A DNA stretch of 16,667 bases from UMGS1851 sp900555605 (lineage in GTDB: Bacteria; Bacillota; Clostridia; UBA1212; UBA1255). This document shows positions 1 to 7,972 of the stretch, one piece after another. A program made the translations under genes and the position numbers. The stretch covers positions 1 through 16,667 of the forward strand of contig CABROF010000054.1 of assembly GCA_902472555.1 (NCBI GenBank). The letters run 5' to 3'. A model generated the notes under the pieces. The model did not search any database, was not told the DNA's origin, and saw only the letters and a program-made list of their open reading frames with translations. How positions within the stretch are numbered: position 1 is the stretch's first letter; each line of letters opens with the position of its first letter.

Positions 1-2
1 CG

Positions 3-1904
3 GCTTGTGTACAGACAAAGACGCCGGCGCCGATACCTGTGCCGACCAAGACCCCGCGTCCCACAGCCAAGGCGACCCCAACCCTCAAACCGACGCCGAC
101 ACCAAAGCCCACGCCGACACCAAAGCCGACGCCCACGCCGGAGCCGGATGTGCATGTTCCGGGAAAATATCAGGGCCCCTTTTCCGCCGTAACCGGTACG
201 CTGAGCGGTACGGACGATTTGGGAAGAGTCCTGTATGAGGATGGGGATGTTTCTGCGGTCAGAGAGGACCGAAAGGTCGGATTATTTTATTTTCTCTGGC
301 AGGGAGAGCACGGCAGAGGCGGGCCTTATGACAATCATAAGATTGTACTTGCCAACCCTTCCGCGATTGCATCGGAGGCGGCCTGGACCGCTGCCGGCGG
401 CGGTGCGAGAGGGGAGCATCATTTTTGGGGAGAACCGCTGTTTGGATATTATACCTCTTCAGATAAATGGGTTATGCGCAGACACGTGCAGATGCTGACG
501 GACGCAGGGGTAGACTTTATCGTATTTGATACGACCAACGCATATCCCTATGTTTCCCGGGTAAAAGATCTGATTTCCGTGTGGTATGAATATTTAGAAG
601 CGGGATGGCCTGTACCGCAGCTTGCATTTTACACCAATTCAGGCTCGGGGGATACCATGGACAGAATCTATGAGGAGATTTATCATAACGCGGCGCTGCA
701 GCGGCAATATCCGAGACTTTCGGAGCTGTGGTACTGCTGGGATGGTAAGCCGATGATTGTCGGTATTTCGTCTGAAGCGAGTCCGAAGGTAAAAGCGTAT
801 TTTACCATCAAAGAAAGCCAATGGCCCAACGAGTCCCGCAAAAAGGACAATGGTTTTCCCTGGATGGAATTTTCCCGGTCTCTTACGGCAAATGCGGTAT
901 ACGGCCGCAGCGGCAGAAAAGAGGTTATGAACGTATCCGTCGCACAGCACGCCAATACGGTTCGCTTCAGCGCAACTGCCTGGTATCGGGGGAATGACCG
1001 CACGCGGAGCTGGCATAACGGTGCAAACGACACCTCTGCAGACGCGGTGCTGTATGGGTATAATTTTGCGGAACAATGGGAATTTGCCATCGCACAGGAC
1101 CCGGAAATGATTTTCATTACCGGATGGAACGAGTGGGTGGCGCAGCGGCAGCCGCCTAACAGCAGGGAGGCAATTGTGTTTGTTGACTGCGCGGACCCGA
1201 ATAACAGCCGGGATATCGAACCCATGAACGGTCTGTTCGGTGATAACTACTACATGCAGATGGTACATTATATCCGCCGTTATAAAGGAGCCGCGCCCCG
1301 GGTGGATGTGGGGAAAAACAAGAATATCGACATACAGGGGGAATTCGGACAATGGGAGGATGTTACGGCGGTTTATCTGGATTACCGGGGAGATACGGCA
1401 GCGCGCAGCGCAACAGGCTTCGGCGGAATCCGCTATCAAAATAATACAGGCAGAAATGATTTCTGTGTGCTGAAGGCTGCAAAAAACGGAAGATCCGTGT
1501 ACTTCTATGCGCAGACGGCGGAGACGATTACTGCTCCGGGTCAGGATCATTGGATGACGCTGTTCCTTTCCAGCGGCAGAACAGATACCGAGAAATGGTA
1601 CGGATATGATTTTGCGGTGAACCGCACTGCGCTTTCCGGCAATCAGGCTGTCCTTGAGCGCCGTAGCGGCGGAGCCTGGGTGCGGGTGGGCACGGTCTCC
1701 TTCCGGACAGAGGGCAATCAAATGATGATTGAGATTCCGCGTACGCTGTTAGGCCTGCCTTATGACGGCGGAAACGGCCTGCTGGATATCCGATTTAAGT
1801 GGGCGGACAATTATCAGAGTGAAGATCATATTTGGTCTTTTTATAAGGATGGGGATGCGGCGCCTTACGGCAGATTGAATTATGTGTTTTCAGAAAAACA
1901 ATGA
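3..1904 (+). CDS. GH99/GH71/WbsX-like glycosidase lipoprotein with C-terminal carbohydrate-binding-like domain (5' partial)
   Basis: The reading frame is open to the left edge, so the start codon lies outside; a GTG at 39 is internal. The first visible codons read Ala-Cys-Val-Gln-Thr-Lys, preceded by a codon ending in CG (Ser, Pro, Thr or Ala). This matches the end of a lipobox, so Cys at 6-8 is probably the lipidated residue of a surface lipoprotein. A Pro/Thr/Lys linker follows to about base 150. The core (about 170-1270) has a Gly-rich N-terminal stretch, a barrel-like strand GVDFIVFDTTNA near 510-545, and ITGWNEW near 1116-1136. GH99, GH71 and WbsX-type proteins carry a comparable N-E-W motif. 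The C-terminal part (about 1310-1900) contains WEDVTAVYLDYRGD and resembles CBM9/DOMON-type sugar-binding domains. Family assignment is by motif only; the catalytic acids and the substrate (an alpha-mannan or similar glycan) are inferred. The AraC gene starts 42 bases downstream. Confidence 0.75.
   Translation, partial: ACVQTKTPAPIPVPTKTPRPTAKATPTLKPTPTPKPTPTPKPTPTPEPDVHVPGKYQGPFSAVTGTLSGTDDLGRVLYEDGDVSAVREDRKVGLFYFLWQGEHGRGGPYDNHKIVLANPSAIASEAAWTAAGGGARGEHHFWGEPLFGYYTSSDKWVMRRHVQMLTDAGVDFIVFDTTNAYPYVSRVKDLISVWYEYLEAGWPVPQLAFYTNSGSGDTMDRIYEEIYHNAALQRQYPRLSELWYCWDGKPMIVGISSEASPKVKAYFTIKESQWPNESRKKDNGFPWMEFSRSLTANAVYGRSGRKEVMNVSVAQHANTVRFSATAWYRGNDRTRSWHNGANDTSADAVLYGYNFAEQWEFAIAQDPEMIFITGWNEWVAQRQPPNSREAIVFVDCADPNNSRDIEPMNGLFGDNYYMQMVHYIRRYKGAAPRVDVGKNKNIDIQGEFGQWEDVTAVYLDYRGDTAARSATGFGGIRYQNNTGRNDFCVLKAAKNGRSVYFYAQTAETITAPGQDHWMTLFLSSGRTDTEKWYGYDFAVNRTALSGNQAVLERRSGGAWVRVGTVSFRTEGNQMMIEIPRTLLGLPYDGGNGLLDIRFKWADNYQSEDHIWSFYKDGDAAPYGRLNYVFSEKQ
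87..140 (+). repeat. Three 18-base tandem repeats encoding KPTPTP
   Basis: Three consecutive 18-base units (87-104, 105-122, 123-140), each encoding Lys-Pro-Thr-Pro-Thr-Pro with small third-position changes. They form the extended linker that follows the presumed lipidated cysteine and lifts the catalytic part off the membrane. Such units can change copy number by slippage. Confidence 0.85.
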
Positions 1905-1946
1905 CCGTATGCATCCGTGTATGATAAGCGTGCAAGGAGGGAGTCT

Positions 1947-2696
1947 ATGGACGGACTGCTGGGAATCAGCACCTATAACGGGACGATGGTAAGGCCTCAT
2001 GATCATCCCTTTTGGGAGCTTGCCTATTATACGGATGGAACGGGAAGCAATTGTATTGAGGGGCGGGATTATGATTTTGATCCCGGCGTATTGCTTGTAA
2101 TCCCGCCGCGTATCATGCACGGAGAACATTCAGAAAAGCCCTTCAGCAATATTTTTATGCAGTTTCAGAAATGTGAGCTTGACAGCGCGACAGTACATTT
2201 TTTTAGAGATAACGTGCAGGAGGATCTCTATATTCTGCTGAATCAGATCCACCGAAAGATGCTCTATAAGGGGAATCGCTGGCAGTTTATTATTGCGCGC
2301 CTAATGGATACGCTGTATGAATACCTTTTGTCTATGCAGGATGCCAATGAAAAGTCAATTTGGGTAGAGCGCTTTGAGCATGTCCTGTGTGATAATCTGT
2401 CCAACCCTGATTTTGATATCGGGGAAGCAATCGGGAACATCCCTCTTGCAGACCGATATTTCAGAATTCTTTTTACAAAAGAAACAGGAAAGGCGCCGCT
2501 GCAGTACCTGCTTTCTAAACGAATAGAAAAAGCGAAATACCTGCTTTCCTGCACCACCTTTACGATCCGGGAGATCGCGGATGCCTCCGGGTTCCGTGAT
2601 CCGTATTATTTTTCCCGCTTATTTAAAAAGCATTGCGGGACAGGGCCGAAGGATTGGAGAAAGCAGCAGCTCAGGGCGTATTCTCCTGAAAAATAA
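1947..2696 (+). CDS. AraC-family transcriptional regulator with cupin-like sensor domain
   Basis: A 249-residue protein. The start at ATG 1947 is chosen because AAGGAGG (1934-1940) stands six bases before it; an in-frame GTG at 1917 lacks such a site. Residues about 15-65 (HDHPFWELAYYTDGTG, then VIPPRIMHGEH) look like the AraC-type cupin pocket that binds a small ligand, usually a sugar. Residues about 145-240 hold the two helix-turn-helix units of the AraC DNA-binding domain. The second unit is the clearest: TIREIADASGFRDPYYFSRLFKK is the classic signature. It follows the partial glycosidase gene by 42 bases and precedes the main glycan operon, so it probably activates one or both in response to a sugar. 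The ligand cannot be read from sequence. Confidence 0.93.
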   Translation: MDGLLGISTYNGTMVRPHDHPFWELAYYTDGTGSNCIEGRDYDFDPGVLLVIPPRIMHGEHSEKPFSNIFMQFQKCELDSATVHFFRDNVQEDLYILLNQIHRKMLYKGNRWQFIIARLMDTLYEYLLSMQDANEKSIWVERFEHVLCDNLSNPDFDIGEAIGNIPLADRYFRILFTKETGKAPLQYLLSKRIEKAKYLLSCTTFTIREIADASGFRDPYYFSRLFKKHCGTGPKDWRKQQLRAYSPEK

Positions 2697-2702
2697 TTTT
2701 AC

Positions 2703-2728
2703 GCGGCGCTGCATGCCCTATGCGCCGC
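2703..2728 (+). other. Stem-loop just after the AraC gene
   Basis: A perfect 7-bp stem (GCGGCGC at 2703-2709, GCGCCGC at 2722-2728) with a 12-base loop, six bases after the AraC stop codon. It has no T tract, so it is not a complete intrinsic terminator; it may protect the mRNA 3' end or act together with the terminator about 70 bases further on. Confidence 0.45.
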
Positions 2729-2797
2729 AGCGCTGTTCATTCTGCGCCAAAAACAACAAATCCGATTCAGCTGTCTATATTTTCTGAAAAAAGAATC

Positions 2798-2834
2798 CGC
2801 GGCTCACCTTTTTTGATGAGCCCGCGTTTTTTTT
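2798..2834 (+). terminator. Rho-independent terminator after the AraC gene
   Basis: The left arm is CGCGGCTCA (2798-2806) and the right arm TGAGCCCGCG (2817-2826). They pair as nine base pairs with one bulged C, the loop is ten bases, and eight T residues follow (2827-2834). This separates the glycosidase-araC unit from the downstream operon. Confidence 0.88.
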
Positions 2835-3040
2835 GCTGTTTTTTTACAGCTTCCTCTTTGATCTACTTTTCCATCCGTTTCCGGAAGAAATATTAAAAAT
2901 GTCCATCTTTATATAAATATCATCTATTCTATACGCCAGATTCAGGCATTATGATTTGATTGATACAGATCCTAAAAATAAACGGACGGATGCCGGATAT
3001 ATATTGTGATGGCATCAAATAACATTCGGGAGGAAATGCG
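2835..3040 (+). promoter_or_regulatory. AT-rich leader of the glycan operon
   Basis: An AT-rich stretch between the terminator and the next gene, the expected place for the operon promoter and an AraC-type operator. Several weak -35/-10 combinations can be drawn (for example TTGATT near 2957 with an A/T-rich hexamer downstream), but none is convincing. GGGAGG (3028-3033) with ATG at 3041 gives a strong ribosome binding site. Confidence 0.4.
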
Positions 3041-5530
3041 ATGAGTAAAAAGACGGGCAGTTTATTAATTTTGTTTGTATGCCTGTTTATTGCCGGGGCC
3101 TGCTATGCCGCCAATGCGGATGCGGCTGAAAGCGGCACCGCTGAATGGGTGCGTTTTCCTTATCATGCCTCTGCCGCGAAAAGCTGCACGTATTTGTATG
3201 TGGTAGGAGGCTATCATTCGGTAGACAACGGCTGTCCGGCATGGGGCTCCGCCGATCCGGCAAATGTGCGGTTTATCGGGGACTCCATGGGCGATATGGT
3301 CGTTACATACGAGGACGGGACAAAGGAAAAGATTCCCTTGATCTTTGGCTACACGATGTGGTATTACCAGACTTGGCAGGAAGCTTCCATGCCCTTCCGA
3401 ACAGCGCATGCGGATCCGGAGCTGACGGAGCTGCTGAAGTCTTCCCTGCATCTGCTTGGTGCGTTTGAAGGCAGCGATACCTGTGTGTTCCGGTTGAAAG
3501 TGCAGGAAAAGCCGATTCAGGACATACAGATTGAGGACAACCGGGAGAAGGAGGGAACGCCGGTCTTTACCGGGGCATTTATGGTCAGCGGCAGCGTCGG
3601 GGAGCTTTCGGAGGGAACCTTACGCTTTCATGCGCAGGACCCCTTCTTTGACAGCCACACCATAGACAGCGACAGCTTATATCCGGATTCAGTGAAAGAG
3701 GCACTTCAAAAAATCAGCTACGCATTAATCACTTATGAGTCAGATTACCAAGATGCGCCGGATTTTGCGTACCCCGCCGGGTATACCGGAAGCCGCGTAC
3801 ATTTTACCGGCTCTCCGATTGCTGAAATTGCCAGCGGCGTAGTTTATCATAACTTAATGAATCTGATGAACCGTACCGATGCGGACGGCTTTATGCATAC
3901 CTCCTACAAGGATGCGCCTTCGTGGCGGTATGACGGCTTCGGCTTTTGGGTGCCTGCGGCGAATTCTTATTATGACTCTTTTTACGCAAGAGACGGCGCC
4001 CGGGGAATCATGTCCTTAAATACATACGGCCTCGTTTCAAAGGCGCGGGACAGCGTGATGAACGCCAACAAATGGATGATGTATTTTCCGGAAAACAATA
4101 TGACCTTTATGGGAGAAAACGTACCGGGACATTATACGGTTATTGTGAACAAGCCTTTGATTTACTCTACGGTCCTGGTTCCGGATGCAAATTGGCCCAC
4201 TCGTTATACGAAGGAGAAATTCGGCGATGATTATCAGAACTTAGGAAACCAGGAGACAGACGGACACGGTCTCATGATGCTGGCCAATTACAACGTTTGG
4301 AAAAGCCATGGCGGCGGGGCTCAGTGGGTAAATGACAACTGGCGCTATATCAATGAAGCCGCAGAATGGATTTTGTGGTGCTTTGATCATCCGGAGCTGT
4401 CCTTTGCCTCCAACGGTTTGCTGTACGCGGAGTCAGAGGCCGGAATGATGGAATTTACGCTGTATTGTAATGTCGCCTGCTGCTTAGGCATGTACGGTTA
4501 TGGCGAAATGGCGGAGACTGCAGGAAAAACAGCGGAGGCTGCCGCGTGGAAGGAATGTGCGGACATGATGAAGGCGGGAATTGATAAACGCTTCCGCAGA
4601 GGCGAAGGCAATCGCTGGTCTGTTTCCGGCTTCGGCTTCTACCATGATCCGGTGGTAACGATGATGTCGGATTTCTTTGGTTATGATCTGGGTGAAATGT
4701 TCCCGGAATGGGTAGCGGCTTCCCGCAACACATATGCTGCTGATATCGAACCGATTGCTGGATTCGGTTATTTCGGCGCAACCGGGATCGGATATAATCA
4801 CTCTATGATTACACAGAACGCGCTGCTTCTGGATCAAATGCACGATGCCACCAAGCTGGTGGAGAATCTCAGTAAGCTCAGTTATGCGCCGAGACTGCCG
4901 GAGCCGTATCTGGTGCCGGAGGGCATTGCCGTGGATGCGGAGCGGGGAATGCTCCGCCGTCAGGGCGATTTGGGAAATCTGGTGCAGCTGTCCGAAGCAT
5001 TAAAATGTTATGCGATTACAGTGGGGCTGTCGCCTGTCAAGGACGGGACTCTGAAAATTATGCCGCGGCTTCCGGAAACCTGGAACCTGGATATTCAGGA
5101 TTTTGCACTGCAGAACGCCGAGGGACAGGCGGATATGCTTGTATCTTATCCAAAGAATGGTGTACAGACGGCGCAGCTGACCCTTGATCAGACCGATGGA
5201 TTGAACGAAGTAAAATTCCGTTTCGGCCCGTTGCCGGCAGATACGGCCTGTGAATTGGTTACCTCCGGGGACAGTGCATGGGTATGGGTAACCCTTGCCC
5301 CGCGTGCTTCCGAGGAACAGAAGCTCGCGCTGGTATACGGTGATTCTGTGGAAACCCTTCCTTCCTGGCCTACCGAGTGGGCAACGCAGAAGCCCGGCAC
5401 AATTATGACGGAACCTGGAACCCGGGATGGCATGCCTGCCTGGATCATTGCGGCAGTGTGCGCTACAGTGGCTGCTGCAGGTGCTGTCTCAGCAGCAGTG
5501 ATCGTAAAAAAGAGAAAGCACAGCAGCTAA
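3041..5530 (+). CDS. Exported, membrane-anchored glycoside hydrolase-like protein (six-hairpin type)
   Basis: An 829-residue protein. Residues 1-29 form a signal peptide (KK, then a Leu/Ile/Phe-rich core; cleavage near YAA-NADAA; Cys21 after A-G-A makes lipidation a weak alternative). The last 30 residues are a hydrophobic helix followed by VKKRKHSS, a C-terminal membrane anchor. Between them lie an N-terminal beta-rich domain (about 35-260), a helical domain (about 265-710) and a beta tail. The helical part contains WRYDGFG, SFYARDGAR (313-321), NQETDGHG (402-409) and YAESEAG (462-468). The tail phrase LKIMPRLPETWN recalls the C-terminal sandwich of clan GH-L/GH-M style enzymes. Candidate catalytic acids are Asp318, Glu405, Asp407, Glu464 and Glu466, since all recur in the paralogue next door. 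I do not recognise the exact family; polysaccharide hydrolysis outside the cell is inferred from fold-like features and context. Confidence 0.8.
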   Translation: MSKKTGSLLILFVCLFIAGACYAANADAAESGTAEWVRFPYHASAAKSCTYLYVVGGYHSVDNGCPAWGSADPANVRFIGDSMGDMVVTYEDGTKEKIPLIFGYTMWYYQTWQEASMPFRTAHADPELTELLKSSLHLLGAFEGSDTCVFRLKVQEKPIQDIQIEDNREKEGTPVFTGAFMVSGSVGELSEGTLRFHAQDPFFDSHTIDSDSLYPDSVKEALQKISYALITYESDYQDAPDFAYPAGYTGSRVHFTGSPIAEIASGVVYHNLMNLMNRTDADGFMHTSYKDAPSWRYDGFGFWVPAANSYYDSFYARDGARGIMSLNTYGLVSKARDSVMNANKWMMYFPENNMTFMGENVPGHYTVIVNKPLIYSTVLVPDANWPTRYTKEKFGDDYQNLGNQETDGHGLMMLANYNVWKSHGGGAQWVNDNWRYINEAAEWILWCFDHPELSFASNGLLYAESEAGMMEFTLYCNVACCLGMYGYGEMAETAGKTAEAAAWKECADMMKAGIDKRFRRGEGNRWSVSGFGFYHDPVVTMMSDFFGYDLGEMFPEWVAASRNTYAADIEPIAGFGYFGATGIGYNHSMITQNALLLDQMHDATKLVENLSKLSYAPRLPEPYLVPEGIAVDAERGMLRRQGDLGNLVQLSEALKCYAITVGLSPVKDGTLKIMPRLPETWNLDIQDFALQNAEGQADMLVSYPKNGVQTAQLTLDQTDGLNEVKFRFGPLPADTACELVTSGDSAWVWVTLAPRASEEQKLALVYGDSVETLPSWPTEWATQKPGTIMTEPGTRDGMPAWIIAAVCATVAAAGAVSAAVIVKKRKHSS

Positions 5531-5675
5531 GAAATTGCGGCTTGTACCGTTTTGGTCCTGGGCGGCGCCGCGGCTGCCGTGAAATGCTGCGGCAGGCAGA
5601 TTCTGCCGGTGCGCAGGATCCGATTGTACTTGATTGATCGGTTGGATGATTATTGAATGAAATGGAGATGGAACA
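5531..5675 (+). other. Gap between the two paralogues with competing short hairpins
   Basis: There is no gene here. CTGCCG (5574-5579), CGGCAG (5590-5595) and CTGCCG (5603-5608) allow two mutually exclusive 6-bp hairpins. Without a T tract neither looks like a terminator, which supports co-transcription of the flanking genes. GGAG at 5664-5667 is the ribosome binding site for ATG 5676. Confidence 0.4.
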
Positions 5676-7910
5676 ATGTATCAATGGACGGACTTTCCAT
5701 ATCAGTGTGAAACGGCTGCCAACGGAACTGCGGGACGGTTTCTGTATGCGGTGGGCGGTTTTCATTCACATGATGACGGCTGTCCGGGATGGGGGAGCAG
5801 CGATCCTGCACGGATCCGGTTTATCGGGGACCGTATGGGAGACCTTGTGATCTGCTATGCGGATGGCAGCGAAAGCCGGATTCCGCTCATTTTCGGATAT
5901 ACACTTTGGTATCACAGCATCTGGATGGAGCATCCTGCGCCGTTCTTTTCGGATGCGGCCGTACCGGGTATGGCGGAGCTTCTGCAGTCCGTATTATGCG
6001 TAAAGGGCGCGTATGAGGGAGCGCCGCTGGGTGTACTGAAGGTTGCGCTGAAGGAGACGGCTGTAATCGGGGTCTGTGTAGAACGCAATCCCGATAAAGA
6101 GGGGACGCCTCTTTATTACGGCGGCTATTTTACCGACCAGGAGGCGTGGAACAGCGGTGAAATGCTCTGCGGCGGGAAGCAGGAGGTGGATCCGTCAGAT
6201 GCGTTTTTCAGCGCGCATACCATCCGCTGTGCGGACGTATATCCTGCAGCCTGCCAAGAGGCGCTGCAGAAGATCTGCTATACGCTGCACACGTTTGAAG
6301 CGGATTTTGCCGCGGCGCCCGAGCGTTTCTCCTACCCGGAGGAACCGCAGGCCTATCGCATGCATTTTACCGGCAGCCGCCTTGCGGAAATCGCTTCCGG
6401 CGCCGTCTACCACAATATGAAGAATCTAACGGCGCGCACGGATGCAGACGGTTTTATCCATACGTCCTATCAGAATGCGCCGTCCTGGCGGTACGACGGC
6501 TTCGGCCCGTACGTGCCCCATGCCAATTCTTATACGGATTCCTTCTATTCCCGGGACGGAGCCAGGGCAATCATGTCGCTGAACAGCTTCGGTTATAGGG
6601 ACGAGGCAGAACGAGCCTGTCGCTTCGGCAATCGCTGGCTGATGTATTACCCGGAGCAAGGGCTAACTTTAAAGGGCGTGCCGGTTCCGGGCCATTTCAG
6701 CGTCATTCCCAATAAGCCGCTGATTTATTCCACCATTCTGGCTCCGCATGCCAATTGGCCTACGCGCTACACCGCGGAGCGATTCGGCAGCGACTATCAG
6801 AATTTAGGAAACCAGGAGACGGATGGCCACGGCTTGATGATGCTGGCCAATTACACGGTCTGGTGCAATATCGGTCGGCAGGCGGATTGGGTGAAGGAAA
6901 ATTGGCGCTGTATCAATGAGGCCGCGGAGTGGATTCTTTGGTGCTTTGCCCATCCGGAGCTTTCCTTTGCAGAGGACGGACTGCTTTACGGCGAAACAGA
7001 GGCGGCTATGAACGATTGGACGCTGTACGCCAATGTGCCGTGTTATCTCGGCTTGCTGGGATACGCGGAAATGGCGGAAACGGCAGGAAATTCAGAGGCG
7101 GCGGAAGCATGGCGCGCATGTGCGGCGTATTTACGGACCGGGATTGAAGGACGCCTCATAAAAGAGGATGGGTGGGATATGAAACACTGCGGTTTTATTC
7201 ATGATCCGGTGCCGGCTATGCTGTCTGATTTTTACGGTTATGATACGGCTGACATGCCGGCGGAATGGGTGTCCCGTTCCCGGGCGACTTATCCGGCGGA
7301 TATCCGTTATGCCGCAGAACACGGATTTTACGGCGCGGGGGGAATCGGCTACGATCATTCCATGATTACGCAGAACGCGCTGCTGCTTGATCAAATGCAG
7401 GACGCCTCAAAGCTGATGGAGTCTCTGTGCAAATTGAGCTATGCGCCGAGACTGCCGGAGCCGTATCTGATTCCGGAAGGATTGTCAGTGGATGTGCAAA
7501 AAGGAGTACTGCGCAGACAGGGAGACCTCGGCAACCTGGTGCAGCTGGCGGAAGCGATGAAATGCTATCTGATTACTGCAGGAATCTCACCCCTTCGGGA
7601 CAATACGCTGAAAATTATGCCGAGACTGCCGGAAGGCTGGAATTTGGAGCTTACGGATTTTTCCGTACAGAACGGCGGGATGAAGGTCTGTGTAAAGACT
7701 GCGTATCCGAAAAACGGCAGGCAGTCCGCGACGGTTACTGCAGAGGGGGCTGCTGCTGCGGTGCAGCTCCGCTTCCGCTTCGGACCCTTCCCGCTGGATC
7801 TGGAAAAGGCAGAGGTCTGTCTGAACGGAAAAACGCAGACCGCCGCATTGTTCGTCTCCGGGGACAGCAGGTGGGCCTGGGTGTCCGGCGCGGCAGCGGC
7901 AGAAGCCTAA
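5676..7910 (+). CDS. Cytosolic glycoside hydrolase-like protein, paralogue of the upstream exported enzyme
   Basis: A 744-residue protein that aligns nearly end to end with the mature part of the preceding protein. It begins at WTDFPYQ and lacks both the signal peptide and the C-terminal membrane helix, so it should be cytosolic. Its motifs keep the same order and spacing: WRYDGFG, SFYSRDGAR (Asp294), NQETDGHG (379-386; Glu381, Asp383) and YGETEA (Glu440, Glu442), offset by 24 residues from the exported copy. In the central region more than half of the residues look identical by eye. The start ATG has GGAG eight bases upstream. The likely role is cleavage of imported fragments of the glycan attacked outside by its twin; substrate and family are unknown. 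No frameshift or missing motif residue is seen, so it looks functional. The next gene begins 62 bases later. Confidence 0.8.
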   Translation: MYQWTDFPYQCETAANGTAGRFLYAVGGFHSHDDGCPGWGSSDPARIRFIGDRMGDLVICYADGSESRIPLIFGYTLWYHSIWMEHPAPFFSDAAVPGMAELLQSVLCVKGAYEGAPLGVLKVALKETAVIGVCVERNPDKEGTPLYYGGYFTDQEAWNSGEMLCGGKQEVDPSDAFFSAHTIRCADVYPAACQEALQKICYTLHTFEADFAAAPERFSYPEEPQAYRMHFTGSRLAEIASGAVYHNMKNLTARTDADGFIHTSYQNAPSWRYDGFGPYVPHANSYTDSFYSRDGARAIMSLNSFGYRDEAERACRFGNRWLMYYPEQGLTLKGVPVPGHFSVIPNKPLIYSTILAPHANWPTRYTAERFGSDYQNLGNQETDGHGLMMLANYTVWCNIGRQADWVKENWRCINEAAEWILWCFAHPELSFAEDGLLYGETEAAMNDWTLYANVPCYLGLLGYAEMAETAGNSEAAEAWRACAAYLRTGIEGRLIKEDGWDMKHCGFIHDPVPAMLSDFYGYDTADMPAEWVSRSRATYPADIRYAAEHGFYGAGGIGYDHSMITQNALLLDQMQDASKLMESLCKLSYAPRLPEPYLIPEGLSVDVQKGVLRRQGDLGNLVQLAEAMKCYLITAGISPLRDNTLKIMPRLPEGWNLELTDFSVQNGGMKVCVKTAYPKNGRQSATVTAEGAAAAVQLRFRFGPFPLDLEKAEVCLNGKTQTAALFVSGDSRWAWVSGAAAAEA

Positions 7911-7972
7911 GGCTGCTTCTTGATTGTGAATACGAATTTAAAAATACAATGAAAATACCGGGAGGGTACGAT

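Noticed and set aside
639..1721. 360-codon open frame on the minus strand
   Set aside because: It lies wholly antisense to the glycosidase gene, has no ribosome binding site and no recognisable domain; long antisense frames are common opposite genes with this codon usage.
7427..7972. N-terminal extension of the discoidin lipoprotein frame
   Set aside because: The frame is open only as an out-of-frame overlap with the cytosolic enzyme gene; the ribosome binding site and signal peptide fix the start at 7973.
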